From Spirulina sp034932185 (lineage in GTDB: Bacteria > Cyanobacteriota > Cyanobacteriia > Cyanobacteriales > Spirulinaceae): 64,000 nt of DNA. Below, one piece after another: positions 50,963-59,328 of the stretch. The stretch lies in assembly GCF_034932185.1 (NCBI RefSeq), contig NZ_JAYGHW010000010.1:7061-71060 (forward strand), written 5' to 3'. Within the stretch, counting starts at the first letter, position 1; every line of letters starts with the position of its first letter. The translations under genes were made by a program, and so were the position numbers. Under the pieces are notes generated by a model, which was not told where the DNA came from, searched no databases, and was given only the letters and a program-made list of their open reading frames with translations.

Positions 50963-51210
50963 CAATCAGCATTTTATGGACACTAAAATTACTGATAATT
51001 GAGCAAAATTGTTGCTGATCTGACTCAGATCAGGCCAGTGTAGATGGTAAACAAACTCTGCACTAAGGCAAGCGAGATACTGACTTGAATCCTGTTGCTC
51101 TATGGGTTTCTTCAGTGGCAAGGGGACTTTTTATGCAAGAGCATCGCTCCATCAGCCCAGATCGTCACATTATTGTTACATTTCTCCCAATGCTGAGGGC
51201 GATGGGTACG
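50963..51210. other. Intergenic region, no gene seen
   Basis: Between the terminator and the convergent PEP-CTERM gene. It holds no credible coding frame on either strand; a plus-strand frame at 51085 is the antisense shadow of the PEP-CTERM 3' end. A copy of the GGCGATAGGTRCGCTAAYGC-type repeat overlaps its right edge (51199-51224). Confidence 0.5.
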
Positions 51211-51224
51211 CTAACCGGGATGCC
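51199..51224. repeat. Dispersed imperfect palindrome (GGCGATAGGTRCGCTAAYGC type)
   Basis: GGCGATGGGTACGCTAACCG and following bases, overlapping the 3' end of the PEP-CTERM gene. Confidence 0.55.
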
Positions 51225-51930
51225 GCATCATCAAGCGCCGCCGGAACCACCGCAAACCACCGAGAACGAGAATAGAACTGAGAATTGTTCCCGGTTCAGG
51301 AACGGCAACGGGACCAGGATCGGGGTTAAAAATCGGATCGGGAATAGGAGTTTCAACCCGCAGCGGCGTAAATAGGGAAATTCTCTGCACATTATGCCCG
51401 ACTCCTCTAAAGTTCGTTGAAACCCCTAAGGTATTAAACAAGCCTTGATCAATGGTGATGGGCGTAGGCCCTGCATCAAACAGATAGACGCTATAACTCA
51501 AAAATGTAGCCACACTCAAAACAAACCAATCCTGTAGGGGGGAGGCGATCGCCCAATGGCCCTGCGCTTGATGCGCGGTGGCACGAATCGCTGCCCCGGC
51601 TTGATTCGACTGCCCCACCAACTCCCAAACCCGATCACTACCCGTAAAATCATCAAACAGGCCCCTATTCAGCCAATTTAAAAGGGGTTGATGGAGGGCC
51701 AAATCATTGCCAATATTAGCCCCGGCACAGGCCAAAGGTTGATGTAATGTGGCCTGATTTTGAAACACCACTGCCCCCCGATGACAAGGGGGTAAGATTT
51801 CCGGTGGCCCAGACACCATCACCAGCGCATTCGCCGGTTGAACCGCTGCCCCCCATAGCGTTGTCAACGTCATCCCGAAGAGGAGGAGGGAACTGGGGAG
51901 GGCATATTTATCCAGTCTGAATCTGATCAT
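51211..51930 (-). CDS. PEP-CTERM sorting-domain protein
   Basis: A 239-residue secreted protein from ATG 51930 (MIRFRLDKYALPSSLLLFGM). The signal peptide ends about residue 35 (AVQPANA). The mature part has PPCHRGAVVFQN and ACAGANIGNDLAL. A C-terminal PEP-CTERM motif (VPEPGTILSSILVLGGLRWF then RRRLM) marks it for exosortase-type anchoring to the cell surface. The exosortase gene is not in the window. A minus-strand terminator lies about 250 bp downstream. The function of the mature domain is unknown; such proteins are typically part of surface or biofilm layers. Confidence 0.85.
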   Translation of the reverse strand: MIRFRLDKYALPSSLLLFGMTLTTLWGAAVQPANALVMVSGPPEILPPCHRGAVVFQNQATLHQPLACAGANIGNDLALHQPLLNWLNRGLFDDFTGSDRVWELVGQSNQAGAAIRATAHQAQGHWAIASPLQDWFVLSVATFLSYSVYLFDAGPTPITIDQGLFNTLGVSTNFRGVGHNVQRISLFTPLRVETPIPDPIFNPDPGPVAVPEPGTILSSILVLGGLRWFRRRLMMRHPG

Positions 51931-52112
51931 GATTTTAGCTGTGATTGAGGGCAATTCCGTGAAAATACGCTTGTGCTTTTTTTATTTTACCTACTTCTCC
52001 GTAAGAACCCCTGGAAAAATGCCATCTTTTATCTTTCATCGTCGCAATTTCGCACTTAGACTATCATGCAGACAAAAAGCTGCCTTGTTAACTTCGTCAA
52101 ACCTTAAGCATT

Positions 52113-53312
52113 GTGATCACGGCATTGCCTCAACCCCTCAAAATTACGTTACTGGTTCATGATCTATCCAGTCGTGGTGCGGCACGGTGGGCCGCTAGTC
52201 GTCCGTTTTTGCTCTACCATGCCCTCACCGCTTTGGGTCATGGGGTGGAAATTTTGGGGTTTAATTTTGGGGGGGAACCGCCAGAAGCGGCAATCGCCCA
52301 ACAATTCCCCCTCACCGTTTTACCAGGGGCAAAACTGCCCCAATTTTTCCGCGATGCCGGAGCAATGCGCCGCCACATTCACGGCGATCTTCTCTACCCT
52401 TTGCGGCCCTACCTTTCCAGCTTGGGCCTGGCCCTCTGGCATCGGTGGCATACGGGCAAGCCCGTGATTCTCGATATTGATGATTGGGTGTTGGGGTGGC
52501 ATGGGGGGGATGAATTGCGCTATCCCACCAGTGTTAAACAACTGGCAAGGGATATCTTGAAGCCTGATGGAGCATTGCGGGATCTAGAGCATCCCCTCTA
52601 TCTCCGTTGGGGGGAAAAGTTGGTGAAACGGGCGGATGCAGTGACGATCCATAGTCAGTTTTTGCAAGACCGCTTCGGTGGGGCCTACGTCCCCAATGGC
52701 AAGGATACGGAACGGTTTAACCCTGAAAAGTGCGATCGCCTCGCCAGCCGTCAACGCTATGGCCTCGAACCCTACCGGGTGTTAATGTTTCCCGGTGCGC
52801 CTCGCCCCTATAAGGGCCTTGAAGATGTTCTGATGGCTTTAGATCATTTGAATCATGAGGATCTGCGCCTCGTCATCGTCGGCGGCAGCCCCTACGATGA
52901 CTATGATCAAGAACTCCATCGTCGTTGGGGACGGTGGTTGATTCAACTGCCGATCCAACCCACCGCTGCCATGCCAGAAATTGTCGCCGCCGCTGATATT
53001 ATCGTCATTCCCCAACGGGATACCCCCGTCACCCGCGCTCAATTTCCGTTAAAGTTAACCGATGGGATGGCGATGGCCAAACCCATCATTGCCACTCAAG
53101 TAGGGGATATGCCAAAGCTATTGGGAGATACCGGATTTTTGGTGCAGCCTGGGGAGCCAGAGGCGATCGCCCAAACCATCACCTGGATTTTCAACCATCC
53201 TGAGGCGGCCCAAGCCGCTGGCCAACGGGCGCGACAACGTTGTATTGAGCATTATAGTTTGACAGCTATGTCCCAAAGTCTCGCCACTGTTTTAGCCCCA
53301 TTCACCCCCTGA
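52113..53312 (+). CDS. Glycosyltransferase family 4
   Basis: A 399-residue GT-B protein with a GTG start at 52113 (MITALPQPLKITLLVHDLSS). The C-terminal nucleotide-binding half shows RVLMFPGAPRPYKGLEDVLMA, LRLVIVGGSPYDDYDQEL and DIIVIPQRDTPVTRAQFPLKLTDGMAMAKPIIATQVGDMPKLLGDTGFLVQPGEPEAIA, which match the GT4 consensus including the P-x-K/E-x7 region. The N-terminal half contains a DIDDWVLGWHGGDEL segment seen in similar sugar transferases. Likely role: surface polysaccharide or glycoprotein glycosylation. It is followed after 133 bp by the ABC exporter gene on the same strand. Confidence 0.88.
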   Translation: MITALPQPLKITLLVHDLSSRGAARWAASRPFLLYHALTALGHGVEILGFNFGGEPPEAAIAQQFPLTVLPGAKLPQFFRDAGAMRRHIHGDLLYPLRPYLSSLGLALWHRWHTGKPVILDIDDWVLGWHGGDELRYPTSVKQLARDILKPDGALRDLEHPLYLRWGEKLVKRADAVTIHSQFLQDRFGGAYVPNGKDTERFNPEKCDRLASRQRYGLEPYRVLMFPGAPRPYKGLEDVLMALDHLNHEDLRLVIVGGSPYDDYDQELHRRWGRWLIQLPIQPTAAMPEIVAAADIIVIPQRDTPVTRAQFPLKLTDGMAMAKPIIATQVGDMPKLLGDTGFLVQPGEPEAIAQTITWIFNHPEAAQAAGQRARQRCIEHYSLTAMSQSLATVLAPFTP

Positions 53313-53445
53313 CCTGATCATGACTATCCGTTCAAAACAGAATTGTATCGCCATCAGGCAAAGACTCCCTTGAGATGTACCCCAGAACAGTGAATCATTC
53401 GCGACCCTAAACCCACCCATCCTTAGCTGAATTTGGGATTAATCA

Positions 53446-55539
53446 ATGTCTACCAATCGATTGCTACTCAGGTTTGCACTCAACTATCCAATGCTGATCT
53501 TTTGGACAGTGGTTTTAGGATTTTCCGGGGCCTTATTTAATGGTGTGAGTACAGCATTAGTTGTGCCGCTATTGCTGGGGTTTTTAGGGCAGGATACTGG
53601 CCTATTAGAGCAGGGGCCGCCCGCCTTAAAAACTGTGATGGCATTTTTTGAACGTTTTCCCGGTGAATGGAAGTTCTTAGCCATGATTGGCACCGTGATT
53701 ATTGCCATTGTCTTAAAAAATATTGCCCTATATCTCACCGCCATTGTTTCTAACTATCTCTCACAATCCCTCGTCAACGGGATGCGTCTTCAAGGGGCGC
53801 AATTACTCCTCAAACTCGATTTAGATTATTTTTCTAAACAAAAAATTGGCAACATTGTTAATTACTTAAACAATGAAATCAGCCGCACCGCCAGCGCCGT
53901 CAAGATTGCAATCACGATTTTTACCACGATCATCACTGTATTTGTTTTCGTTTGTATCTTGATTTGGCTTTCCTGGCAACTCACTGTCGCCGCTGGCTTG
54001 TTATTGAGCCTCGTTTTGTTGGTGAATCAATGGTTTATCAACCGAGCCAAACAGTACGGCCGGATTCTTTCCCTCAAATCCCAAGAATATTCCAATAAAT
54101 TGCTGGAAATTCTCACCGGGATTCGCCTGATTAAAAGTGTCAGTAATGAGGAAGAAGAGTATCGCCACCTAGAGCGCTTTATTCGGGAGCGAGAACAGGC
54201 GGAATTTGCTTCCCAAAGTAACTATGCGGTCATTGCGCCGATCAATGAAGTTTCGGGAATTCTGACGATCTTAGGAATTGTGATGATTGGTCGTTACTTG
54301 TTTATTGATCAATTACAATCTCTATCAACCATCCTGTTAATTTATCTTGTCACCCTCTTTCGGCTCTTGCCCTTTGTGGGCAAATTAAATGGAGAACGGA
54401 GTCGCTTTGCCAATGTCGCCCCCAGTGCAGAAATTACCGCTCTTTTTCTCCGGGAAGATGATAAGCCGATTATGCCGAAAGGCAATCATCCCTATCAAAA
54501 CTTAGAAAAAGGGATTGATTTTCAAGGGGTGAGTTTTCAATATCCTGGTTATCAGGACATGATTTTAAAGGAGATTAATCTCTGGGTTCCGAAGGGGAAA
54601 ACAACGGCTTTGGTGGGGGCATCGGGGGCGGGAAAATCAACGCTGGTGGATTTAGTGCCGCGCTTTTATGACCCGGTGGCGGGGCGAATTTTGATCGATG
54701 GGGTGGATTTGCGGGAGTTTGATTTGACGACGCTGCGGCGGGCGATGGGGGTGGTGAGTCAGGATACGTTTTTGTTTAACAATACGGTGCGCTATAACAT
54801 TGCCTACGGTTTGGGGGAGGTGTCCGATGAGGCGATCGCCATCGCTGCCCAGCGGGCCAATGCCTACGATTTCATCATGCACCTGCCGGAGGGGTTTGAT
54901 ACGGAAGTGGGCGATCGCGGTGTGATGCTCTCCGGGGGGCAACGGCAACGGCTGGCGATCGCCCGCGCCCTATTGCGGGATCCTGATATTCTCATCCTCG
55001 ATGAAGCCACGAGTGCGTTAGATACGGTTTCGGAGCGGTTGGTACAGGAGGCCATTGAGGAGTTATGCCGCGATCGCACCACCCTCGTCATTGCCCACCG
55101 CCTTTCCACGATCCGCCAAGCCCATCAAATCGTCGTCCTTGATCAGGGGCAAATCGTTGAAATGGGTTCCCACGATCAACTCATTGCCGAAGATGGCCAC
55201 TACGCCAAACTCCATAACCTCCAATTCGGCAAACGCAAACACAAAAAGGTCAATCTCCCCACCAACGCCGCCCTAATCCGTGCCTCGATCCGGGCTTCCC
55301 ATGAACTGCGCACCTGTTTATCCTACGAAGTCCGCGCCCGTCTTAATGCCATGCTTGGCTCGTTGCAATTGGTGACGGATGATCTGGTGGATACGCCAGA
55401 GGAGCGGCAGGAATTAATTGCGGAATCCTACGAAGCAGCTTTAGGTTTACTCAATACCCTTTCCTTTTTTGAAGACCACGGCGCAAGGTTTGAAAGCTCC
55501 CTCACTCCCCCCAGTTTTTTACCCCCCTCATCTGGTTGA
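53446..55539 (+). CDS. ABC exporter with C-terminal histidine-kinase-like dimerisation segment
   Basis: A 697-residue type IV ABC exporter (MsbA-like). The N-terminal transmembrane domain has six helices (residues about 15-320). The nucleotide-binding domain has Walker A GASGAGKSTLV, signature LSGGQRQRLAIARAL and Walker B ILILDEATSALD. Residues about 612-678 form a helical extension absent in standard exporters, reading SHELRTCLSYEVRARLNAML and continuing GSLQLVTDDLVD...ELIAESYEAALGLLNTLSFFED. This resembles the HisKA H-box and helical hairpin. In the ungapped alignment the phospho-acceptor His position is Tyr (SYEVRARL), with a second, duplicated SHELRT just before it. The cargo is unknown; a polysaccharide or lipid is likely. 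Confidence 0.82.
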   Translation: MSTNRLLLRFALNYPMLIFWTVVLGFSGALFNGVSTALVVPLLLGFLGQDTGLLEQGPPALKTVMAFFERFPGEWKFLAMIGTVIIAIVLKNIALYLTAIVSNYLSQSLVNGMRLQGAQLLLKLDLDYFSKQKIGNIVNYLNNEISRTASAVKIAITIFTTIITVFVFVCILIWLSWQLTVAAGLLLSLVLLVNQWFINRAKQYGRILSLKSQEYSNKLLEILTGIRLIKSVSNEEEEYRHLERFIREREQAEFASQSNYAVIAPINEVSGILTILGIVMIGRYLFIDQLQSLSTILLIYLVTLFRLLPFVGKLNGERSRFANVAPSAEITALFLREDDKPIMPKGNHPYQNLEKGIDFQGVSFQYPGYQDMILKEINLWVPKGKTTALVGASGAGKSTLVDLVPRFYDPVAGRILIDGVDLREFDLTTLRRAMGVVSQDTFLFNNTVRYNIAYGLGEVSDEAIAIAAQRANAYDFIMHLPEGFDTEVGDRGVMLSGGQRQRLAIARALLRDPDILILDEATSALDTVSERLVQEAIEELCRDRTTLVIAHRLSTIRQAHQIVVLDQGQIVEMGSHDQLIAEDGHYAKLHNLQFGKRKHKKVNLPTNAALIRASIRASHELRTCLSYEVRARLNAMLGSLQLVTDDLVDTPEERQELIAESYEAALGLLNTLSFFEDHGARFESSLTPPSFLPPSSG

Positions 55540-55556
55540 AGAAAAATTGATAGGTG

Positions 55557-55583
55557 TGGGGGCGAAAGATTTTTCGCCCCTAC
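55557..55583. repeat. Short palindrome, family A, degenerate
   Basis: GGGGGCGAAAGATTTTTCGC and CCCTAC, just after the ABC exporter and before the phage-derived region. Confidence 0.75.
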
Positions 55584-55667
55584 TTAGAGCCTTGCAGGAT
55601 CTGAACGCAGCGGGTTGGAGGGGAATCATTGCCCGCTGACCGGCTAAAACGAATCCCCAGCAAAAAC

Positions 55668-56504
55668 CTAGAACTTAATGCAAAACATTAGGGCCATGTT
55701 CTGGGGGCGTGATGTGTAAAACTGCGGGTTAGTGCCTTCGTGCGTGCTTGCTGTTGGGTAGGATCTAGCTACTGATGATCCCACGCCGTCGGGATATTGA
55801 GGCTGATAATTCCGAGGAGCAAGTAAAAAATTATTTGCAAAAAAGATATAGGGGTGTCTTGTTGCTTGTTGACTTGACCCCATCACCCTCCCACTGTCCA
55901 CCCCGCGCCCAGCGTCCCACCCTCGGACAAACTCACCACGGAGTTCAGGGAGCCTAAATGTGCTGATCCCGTCCCCGGCTCCGTAAATTGTGCCGATCGC
56001 CCCAAACAGATCGCTATAATCTGCCCGGCTGATAATGTCCCCATTGGCCATCAGGTAGCCATCAGGGACGGTCGCCCCGGCATACTGAATAACTGTGCCG
56101 GGGGGAACCTCAAAAAAAGGGAGATCTGCACTGGGGGGGAAATCCAGGGTAGAGGCGATCGCACAATCCAACTGGACTAATTGGTCAATGGCTTTCTTCG
56201 ACCGCAACCGGCCCCAAAGCTCATAGCGGTAGTTTTCTGGCTCCAGGGAACTGAACCGGCAAACCCAGCGGTTATCGTTTTCGATCCCGTAAAGCCGCTG
56301 GTAGGCCGCCGCCACATAACCCAGATACGTTCCCCCGCTGAAGCACTTAACCTGTAGCTCCACATAGCCCCAAGCATTGGGGGCGATGGTATTGAGCTTA
56401 AAGTTAACCTTGACGCTGCTGTGTTGGGGCAACGCCAGGAGCTTTAAGTTTGGGAACGTGCTGGGTGTCCTTTTGCCGATGGGGTTCAACAGGATGCTAG
56501 GCAT
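55668..56504 (-). CDS. Phage tail fibre-type protein with tail-collar domain
   Basis: A 278-residue protein. The N-terminal half (about 1-110) is an uncharacterised domain with SSVKVNFKLNTIAPNAWGYVELQ, GGTYLGYVAAAYQRLYGIEN and NYRYELWGRL. The C-terminal half (about 130-278) is a phage tail-collar domain (PF07484 type): PPGTVIQYAGATVPDGYLMA, NGDIISRADYSDLFGAIGTIYGAGDG and ISTFRLPELRGEFVRGWDAGRG. The PPGTxxxYAG and FxLPxLRGxFxRG blocks are characteristic. The same N-terminal domain occurs in the gene at 57615. Its ATG is adjacent to the stop codon of the 120-residue gene at 56505. Confidence 0.88.
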   Translation of the reverse strand: MPSILLNPIGKRTPSTFPNLKLLALPQHSSVKVNFKLNTIAPNAWGYVELQVKCFSGGTYLGYVAAAYQRLYGIENDNRWVCRFSSLEPENYRYELWGRLRSKKAIDQLVQLDCAIASTLDFPPSADLPFFEVPPGTVIQYAGATVPDGYLMANGDIISRADYSDLFGAIGTIYGAGDGISTFRLPELRGEFVRGWDAGRGVDSGRVMGSSQQATRHPYIFFANNFLLAPRNYQPQYPDGVGSSVARSYPTASTHEGTNPQFYTSRPQNMALMFCIKF

Positions 56505-56867
56505 CTACCAGCCGGGGGTGACTTTGATGATGTTGCCGCCGTGGTACTTTTTCCCCAACAGATCAGAGATCTTTTTGTTGCTGGCGACCCATAGCTTCGC
56601 CGTGCCGACGTAATCCTTACCGTCCTCGTATTGGATGGTACAAGGCTGGATAATCCCCATTCGGGCCAATCCCTTTGCGCTTGCTGAACCCGCCGCCCCA
56701 TCTTTCCCCGGTTTGATCGCCTTATCGCTCACGCCCATATCTTTCCAAAGGGCTTTAGACGATGCTTCTTTCAGTCGGAGAATGAAAACATCATTCCCCC
56801 GCTTCAGGTACACACGAGCGATCGCATTCATCTTATCCCCAGGTTTTCCGACCTTATCCTTAGCCAT
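56505..56867 (-). CDS. Phage-region hypothetical protein
   Basis: A 120-residue protein, starting MAKDKVGKPGDKMNAIARVYLK and ending with DLLGKKYHGGNIIKVTPGW. It is predominantly beta with many Gly/Lys residues (KRGNDVFILRLKEASSKALWKDM, QYEDGKDYVGTAKLWVASN). I do not recognise a family. Its stop codon is directly followed by the ATG of the tail-collar gene, so the two are co-translated; it may assist tail assembly, which is a guess. Confidence 0.7.
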   Translation of the reverse strand: MAKDKVGKPGDKMNAIARVYLKRGNDVFILRLKEASSKALWKDMGVSDKAIKPGKDGAAGSASAKGLARMGIIQPCTIQYEDGKDYVGTAKLWVASNKKISDLLGKKYHGGNIIKVTPGW

Positions 56868-57042
56868 TTGTTGTTTCCAAAATCTAAATAAATCCTAACA
56901 CACAGAAACGGCTGTAAAACAGTCCTGGCAAGGCTTTGAGTCTTTACAGTTTTTTGGAAACCTTAAGGGTTTCCGATTTTGTGAAAAAAATTATATTTGA
57001 GTATTTATGATTAATAAAGAACGGATATTTTGAGGGAATCTC
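56868..57042. other. AT-rich divergent spacer of the phage region
   Basis: Contains a perfect inverted repeat GGAAACCTTAAGGGTTTCC at about 56957-56975. No credible frame crosses it. It could hold divergent promoters for the 56505 and 57043 genes. Confidence 0.4.
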
Positions 57043-57390
57043 ATGGCTTTTACAGAAACGACCGTCGAAATTAACGGAACCGTGATGGGATTGGTTGCCG
57101 GGTTACAGCGGATGCTGGCCCTCGTGGAACAGGCCACAGACAATGTGGGATTGCCCCATGCCGCTGGTGGCACTGGTGCGGCCCAAGTGTTTGACCAGTT
57201 GATGGCTGCTGACACGGTTTACACCGACCCTGAGCAACGGGGCGAATTTTTCACCGTTGTAACCGGCTATGCAACAGATAACGTGGCTGGCACTGAGGAA
57301 GTCTCAGCTTCCATCCCCATCGCCAACATTACGAACGTGGCAGGCGATCAGATTAAAGTTGCCCGGCTCAAGTTTGGCCGCGACGCTTAA
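57043..57390 (+). CDS. Phage-region hypothetical protein
   Basis: A 115-residue protein starting MAFTETTVEINGTVMGLVAGLQ. The sequence is acidic with a possible beta-rich C-terminus (TGYATDNVAGTEEVSASIPIANI and VAGDQIKVARLKFGRDA). I do not recognise a family. It opens a run of plus-strand genes that look like tail or baseplate components, so a structural role is possible but unproven. It has no signal peptide. Confidence 0.6.
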   Translation: MAFTETTVEINGTVMGLVAGLQRMLALVEQATDNVGLPHAAGGTGAAQVFDQLMAADTVYTDPEQRGEFFTVVTGYATDNVAGTEEVSASIPIANITNVAGDQIKVARLKFGRDA

Positions 57391-57450
57391 TCTCTGACTT
57401 ACTTAACACGATCAAGACGGGCTTGTCTGCCTGTTATCCAAAAGGAAATT

Positions 57451-57627
57451 ATGCGTCTAGAAGACTTGGCCGCCTTTTTTAATCGGATCATGGCTGAATC
57501 CAAGCAAGAGGGACTTAATGAACTCAAAAAGCTTGAAAATCTGTTAATGATCATCATTGTCCAGTTAACCCTGCTAATTATGGAAGGGTGGGAATTGTTG
57601 ACAGAATTAGATAAATGGTTGAGATAA
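57451..57627 (+). CDS. Small membrane-associated phage protein (58 residues)
   Basis: A 58-residue frame (MRLEDLAAFFNRIMAESKQE and onward) with AAGGA 7 nt before the ATG. A central helix-prone charged segment precedes a hydrophobic stretch (LLMIIIVQLTLLIMEGWELL) near the C-terminus. This resembles small membrane-active phage proteins, but no lysis motif is certain. Its 3' end overlaps the tail-type gene at 57615 by 13 bp, so it is very likely translated with it. Confidence 0.6.
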   Translation: MRLEDLAAFFNRIMAESKQEGLNELKKLENLLMIIIVQLTLLIMEGWELLTELDKWLR

Positions 57628-58388
57628 CCGCCAACAAATACACCAGGGTTATAACCTTAAATCAGTCCTGTAATGTGCAGTTTGCTCTACAGCCATTAAG
57701 TCAGACAGCAACAGGACGAATTGAGATACAGGCTAGGAGGTTTAAAGATGGTGTTTTTATTGGCAATCTCGACCGGAGCAATCGCATTCTATACGGTCTT
57801 TTTGATAATATTGCTGTAGACGCGATGCACGTTCTAGACGGGGAAACCCTCCAGCTTTGGGGGATTTACCGGGGAATACCGCCTTTTGAAGCAGTTATCT
57901 TAAATGCTTCTATCGTTAATCTAGAAGTTACTGAACCGGAGCCAGAGGAGGAAGAAGTGGCTAGAATACTTAGAAAAGATAACCTTTGGTCTACAGCATG
58001 GTTTCCGTATTTTGGGAGCCTCCGGTGGATTACTGAATACATCAAAGATGGGGGTGGCAACTGGATTAATGCCAGTGGATTGGTCGGCTCTCTTGACTAC
58101 GGCTATTTTATCGCTGGATCAAAAATGCATCTTGCTGTTTGTGGTGGGGGTGCATCAAGGGGAGAGTCGAAAATTATCACGGTGCGAGACGAGGGCAATA
58201 CCATCCTTGTGAGTAAGACTCTAAATGAGATCGCCCCAAGGGATGCAGGAGAACCGCACCCGGCAATCATTGAAACCCCTGGATTGTCAGGGCAAAAAAT
58301 TTATCTCCGATTTGATGATCAGGATGCAAGCTCTGCGGGCTGGTCTTGGATGGGGGTTAATTTGAGTTCTATTGTGATTGAGGATTAA
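57615..58388 (+). CDS. Phage tail-type protein sharing its N-terminal domain with the tail-collar protein
   Basis: A 257-residue protein. Residues about 15-105 (CNVQFALQPLSQTATGRIEI, DGVFIGNLDRSNRILYGLFDN, ETLQLWGIYRGIPP) align in order with the N-terminus of the tail-collar protein at 55668 (VNFKL..., GGTYLGYV...LYGIEN, YELWGRL). The C-terminal half differs: WFPYFGSLRWITEYIKDGGG, YFIAGSKMHLAVCGGGASRG and IYLRFDDQDASSAGWSWMGV, suggestive of a beta-rich receptor-binding module. So the two proteins probably attach to the same virion position with different tips. Shared domain inferred by eye. Confidence 0.72.
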   Translation: MVEITANKYTRVITLNQSCNVQFALQPLSQTATGRIEIQARRFKDGVFIGNLDRSNRILYGLFDNIAVDAMHVLDGETLQLWGIYRGIPPFEAVILNASIVNLEVTEPEPEEEEVARILRKDNLWSTAWFPYFGSLRWITEYIKDGGGNWINASGLVGSLDYGYFIAGSKMHLAVCGGGASRGESKIITVRDEGNTILVSKTLNEIAPRDAGEPHPAIIETPGLSGQKIYLRFDDQDASSAGWSWMGVNLSSIVIED

Positions 58389-58391
58389 TTT

Positions 58392-58709
58392 ATGACTGCA
58401 TTTTCCCCGGCTGATCTCCCGGCCAGTGTTACCACCGTTGAGCAATTGGCGGTGTGGAGCATGACCTTACTAAATCACCTCTATCCTGAGACGCTGGCCA
58501 TTGATGAGGGGCGGACTCAGGACTTGGCTGTGGTGGGGGCGGTGGTGCAAAATGCGCCATCTCCGGGATCGGCAACGCCTTATCTCTATCTCTATTCGTG
58601 CCGGGCATTGTTGCCACTGGCTTCCAATTGGCGGCTGTATGGTAACGAATGGCAGGGGGCTATAGCTCTAGGTAATGCTGCCCTCCCCTCTCACTTCACC
58701 AGCGGTTAG
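58392..58709 (+). CDS. Phage-region hypothetical protein
   Basis: A 105-residue protein starting MTAFSPADLPASVTTVEQLAVW, four bases after the previous stop. It is rich in aromatic residues near the end (ATPYLYLYSCRALLPLASNW). No recognised motif. The next gene overlaps none of it but starts 8 bp later, so they form a run of closely packed plus-strand genes. Confidence 0.6.
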   Translation: MTAFSPADLPASVTTVEQLAVWSMTLLNHLYPETLAIDEGRTQDLAVVGAVVQNAPSPGSATPYLYLYSCRALLPLASNWRLYGNEWQGAIALGNAALPSHFTSG

Positions 58710-58716
58710 GTTAGCG

Positions 58717-59328
58717 ATGGGCATTGTTAAAGACTTTCTTAACCCCAGAGAGCGACATTCCTTTGACAACGACCTCACCGGGGTTAACATCCATGGGCCA
58801 TCAGATCGGATCAATCAGGAGATTAACAACCCCTACGCTCTAACGCCACAAGAGCGATGGGAAAGAGATGAAGCAATACGGATTCGTGTCTATGTTGCCC
58901 CTCGTCTCACCTACCGCCGACGAGTTCTAGGGTTTGTGAATGATTTTTTACTAATTTCCGGGCGATTTTTGAACCTGACTAAGCTTGTGCTTGAGATTGT
59001 GGACGCGATCATGACGCTGTGGGCTGCGGGGCGTTCTTTTTTCAATTTGATGCGGAAGCTCCGGCAACTGCTCCCGCCGGCAAAGGCTAACGAAATTATC
59101 CGCATTGTCACGGATCGGGGGAAAACTCCCCCCCGCCCTAATGATCCTTTTTCAAATGGCGATCGCTCTTGGCAAAATGACTTCAACCCCCGCAACATCA
59201 CCCCCAACTCCCTGCCCGTCACCGGGGGCCGCACCGGGAACCGGAAAACTCCCGACTGGAACACCTTTGATCTGGACAGCTACCGCCGTGCGTTAACTCC
59301 GTCAACTCAGCGGCCTTGGGGGTGTTGA
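58717..59328 (+). CDS. Phage-region hypothetical protein with hydrophobic segment
   Basis: A 203-residue protein from ATG 58717 (MGIVKDFLNPRERHSFDNDL). The frame extends 14 codons further upstream, overlapping the previous gene. A hydrophobic stretch (about 76-105: VLGFVNDFLLISGRFLNLTKL followed by VLEIVDAIMTLWAAG) may be membrane-associated. The C-terminus is proline/arginine-rich. It overlaps the next gene by a TGATG junction (59326-59330). I do not recognise it. Confidence 0.62.
   Translation: MGIVKDFLNPRERHSFDNDLTGVNIHGPSDRINQEINNPYALTPQERWERDEAIRIRVYVAPRLTYRRRVLGFVNDFLLISGRFLNLTKLVLEIVDAIMTLWAAGRSFFNLMRKLRQLLPPAKANEIIRIVTDRGKTPPRPNDPFSNGDRSWQNDFNPRNITPNSLPVTGGRTGNRKTPDWNTFDLDSYRRALTPSTQRPWGC

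Noticed and set aside
51085..51375. Plus-strand frame of 96 codons
   Set aside because: It is mostly antisense to the PEP-CTERM gene, which has a clear signal peptide and sorting motif.
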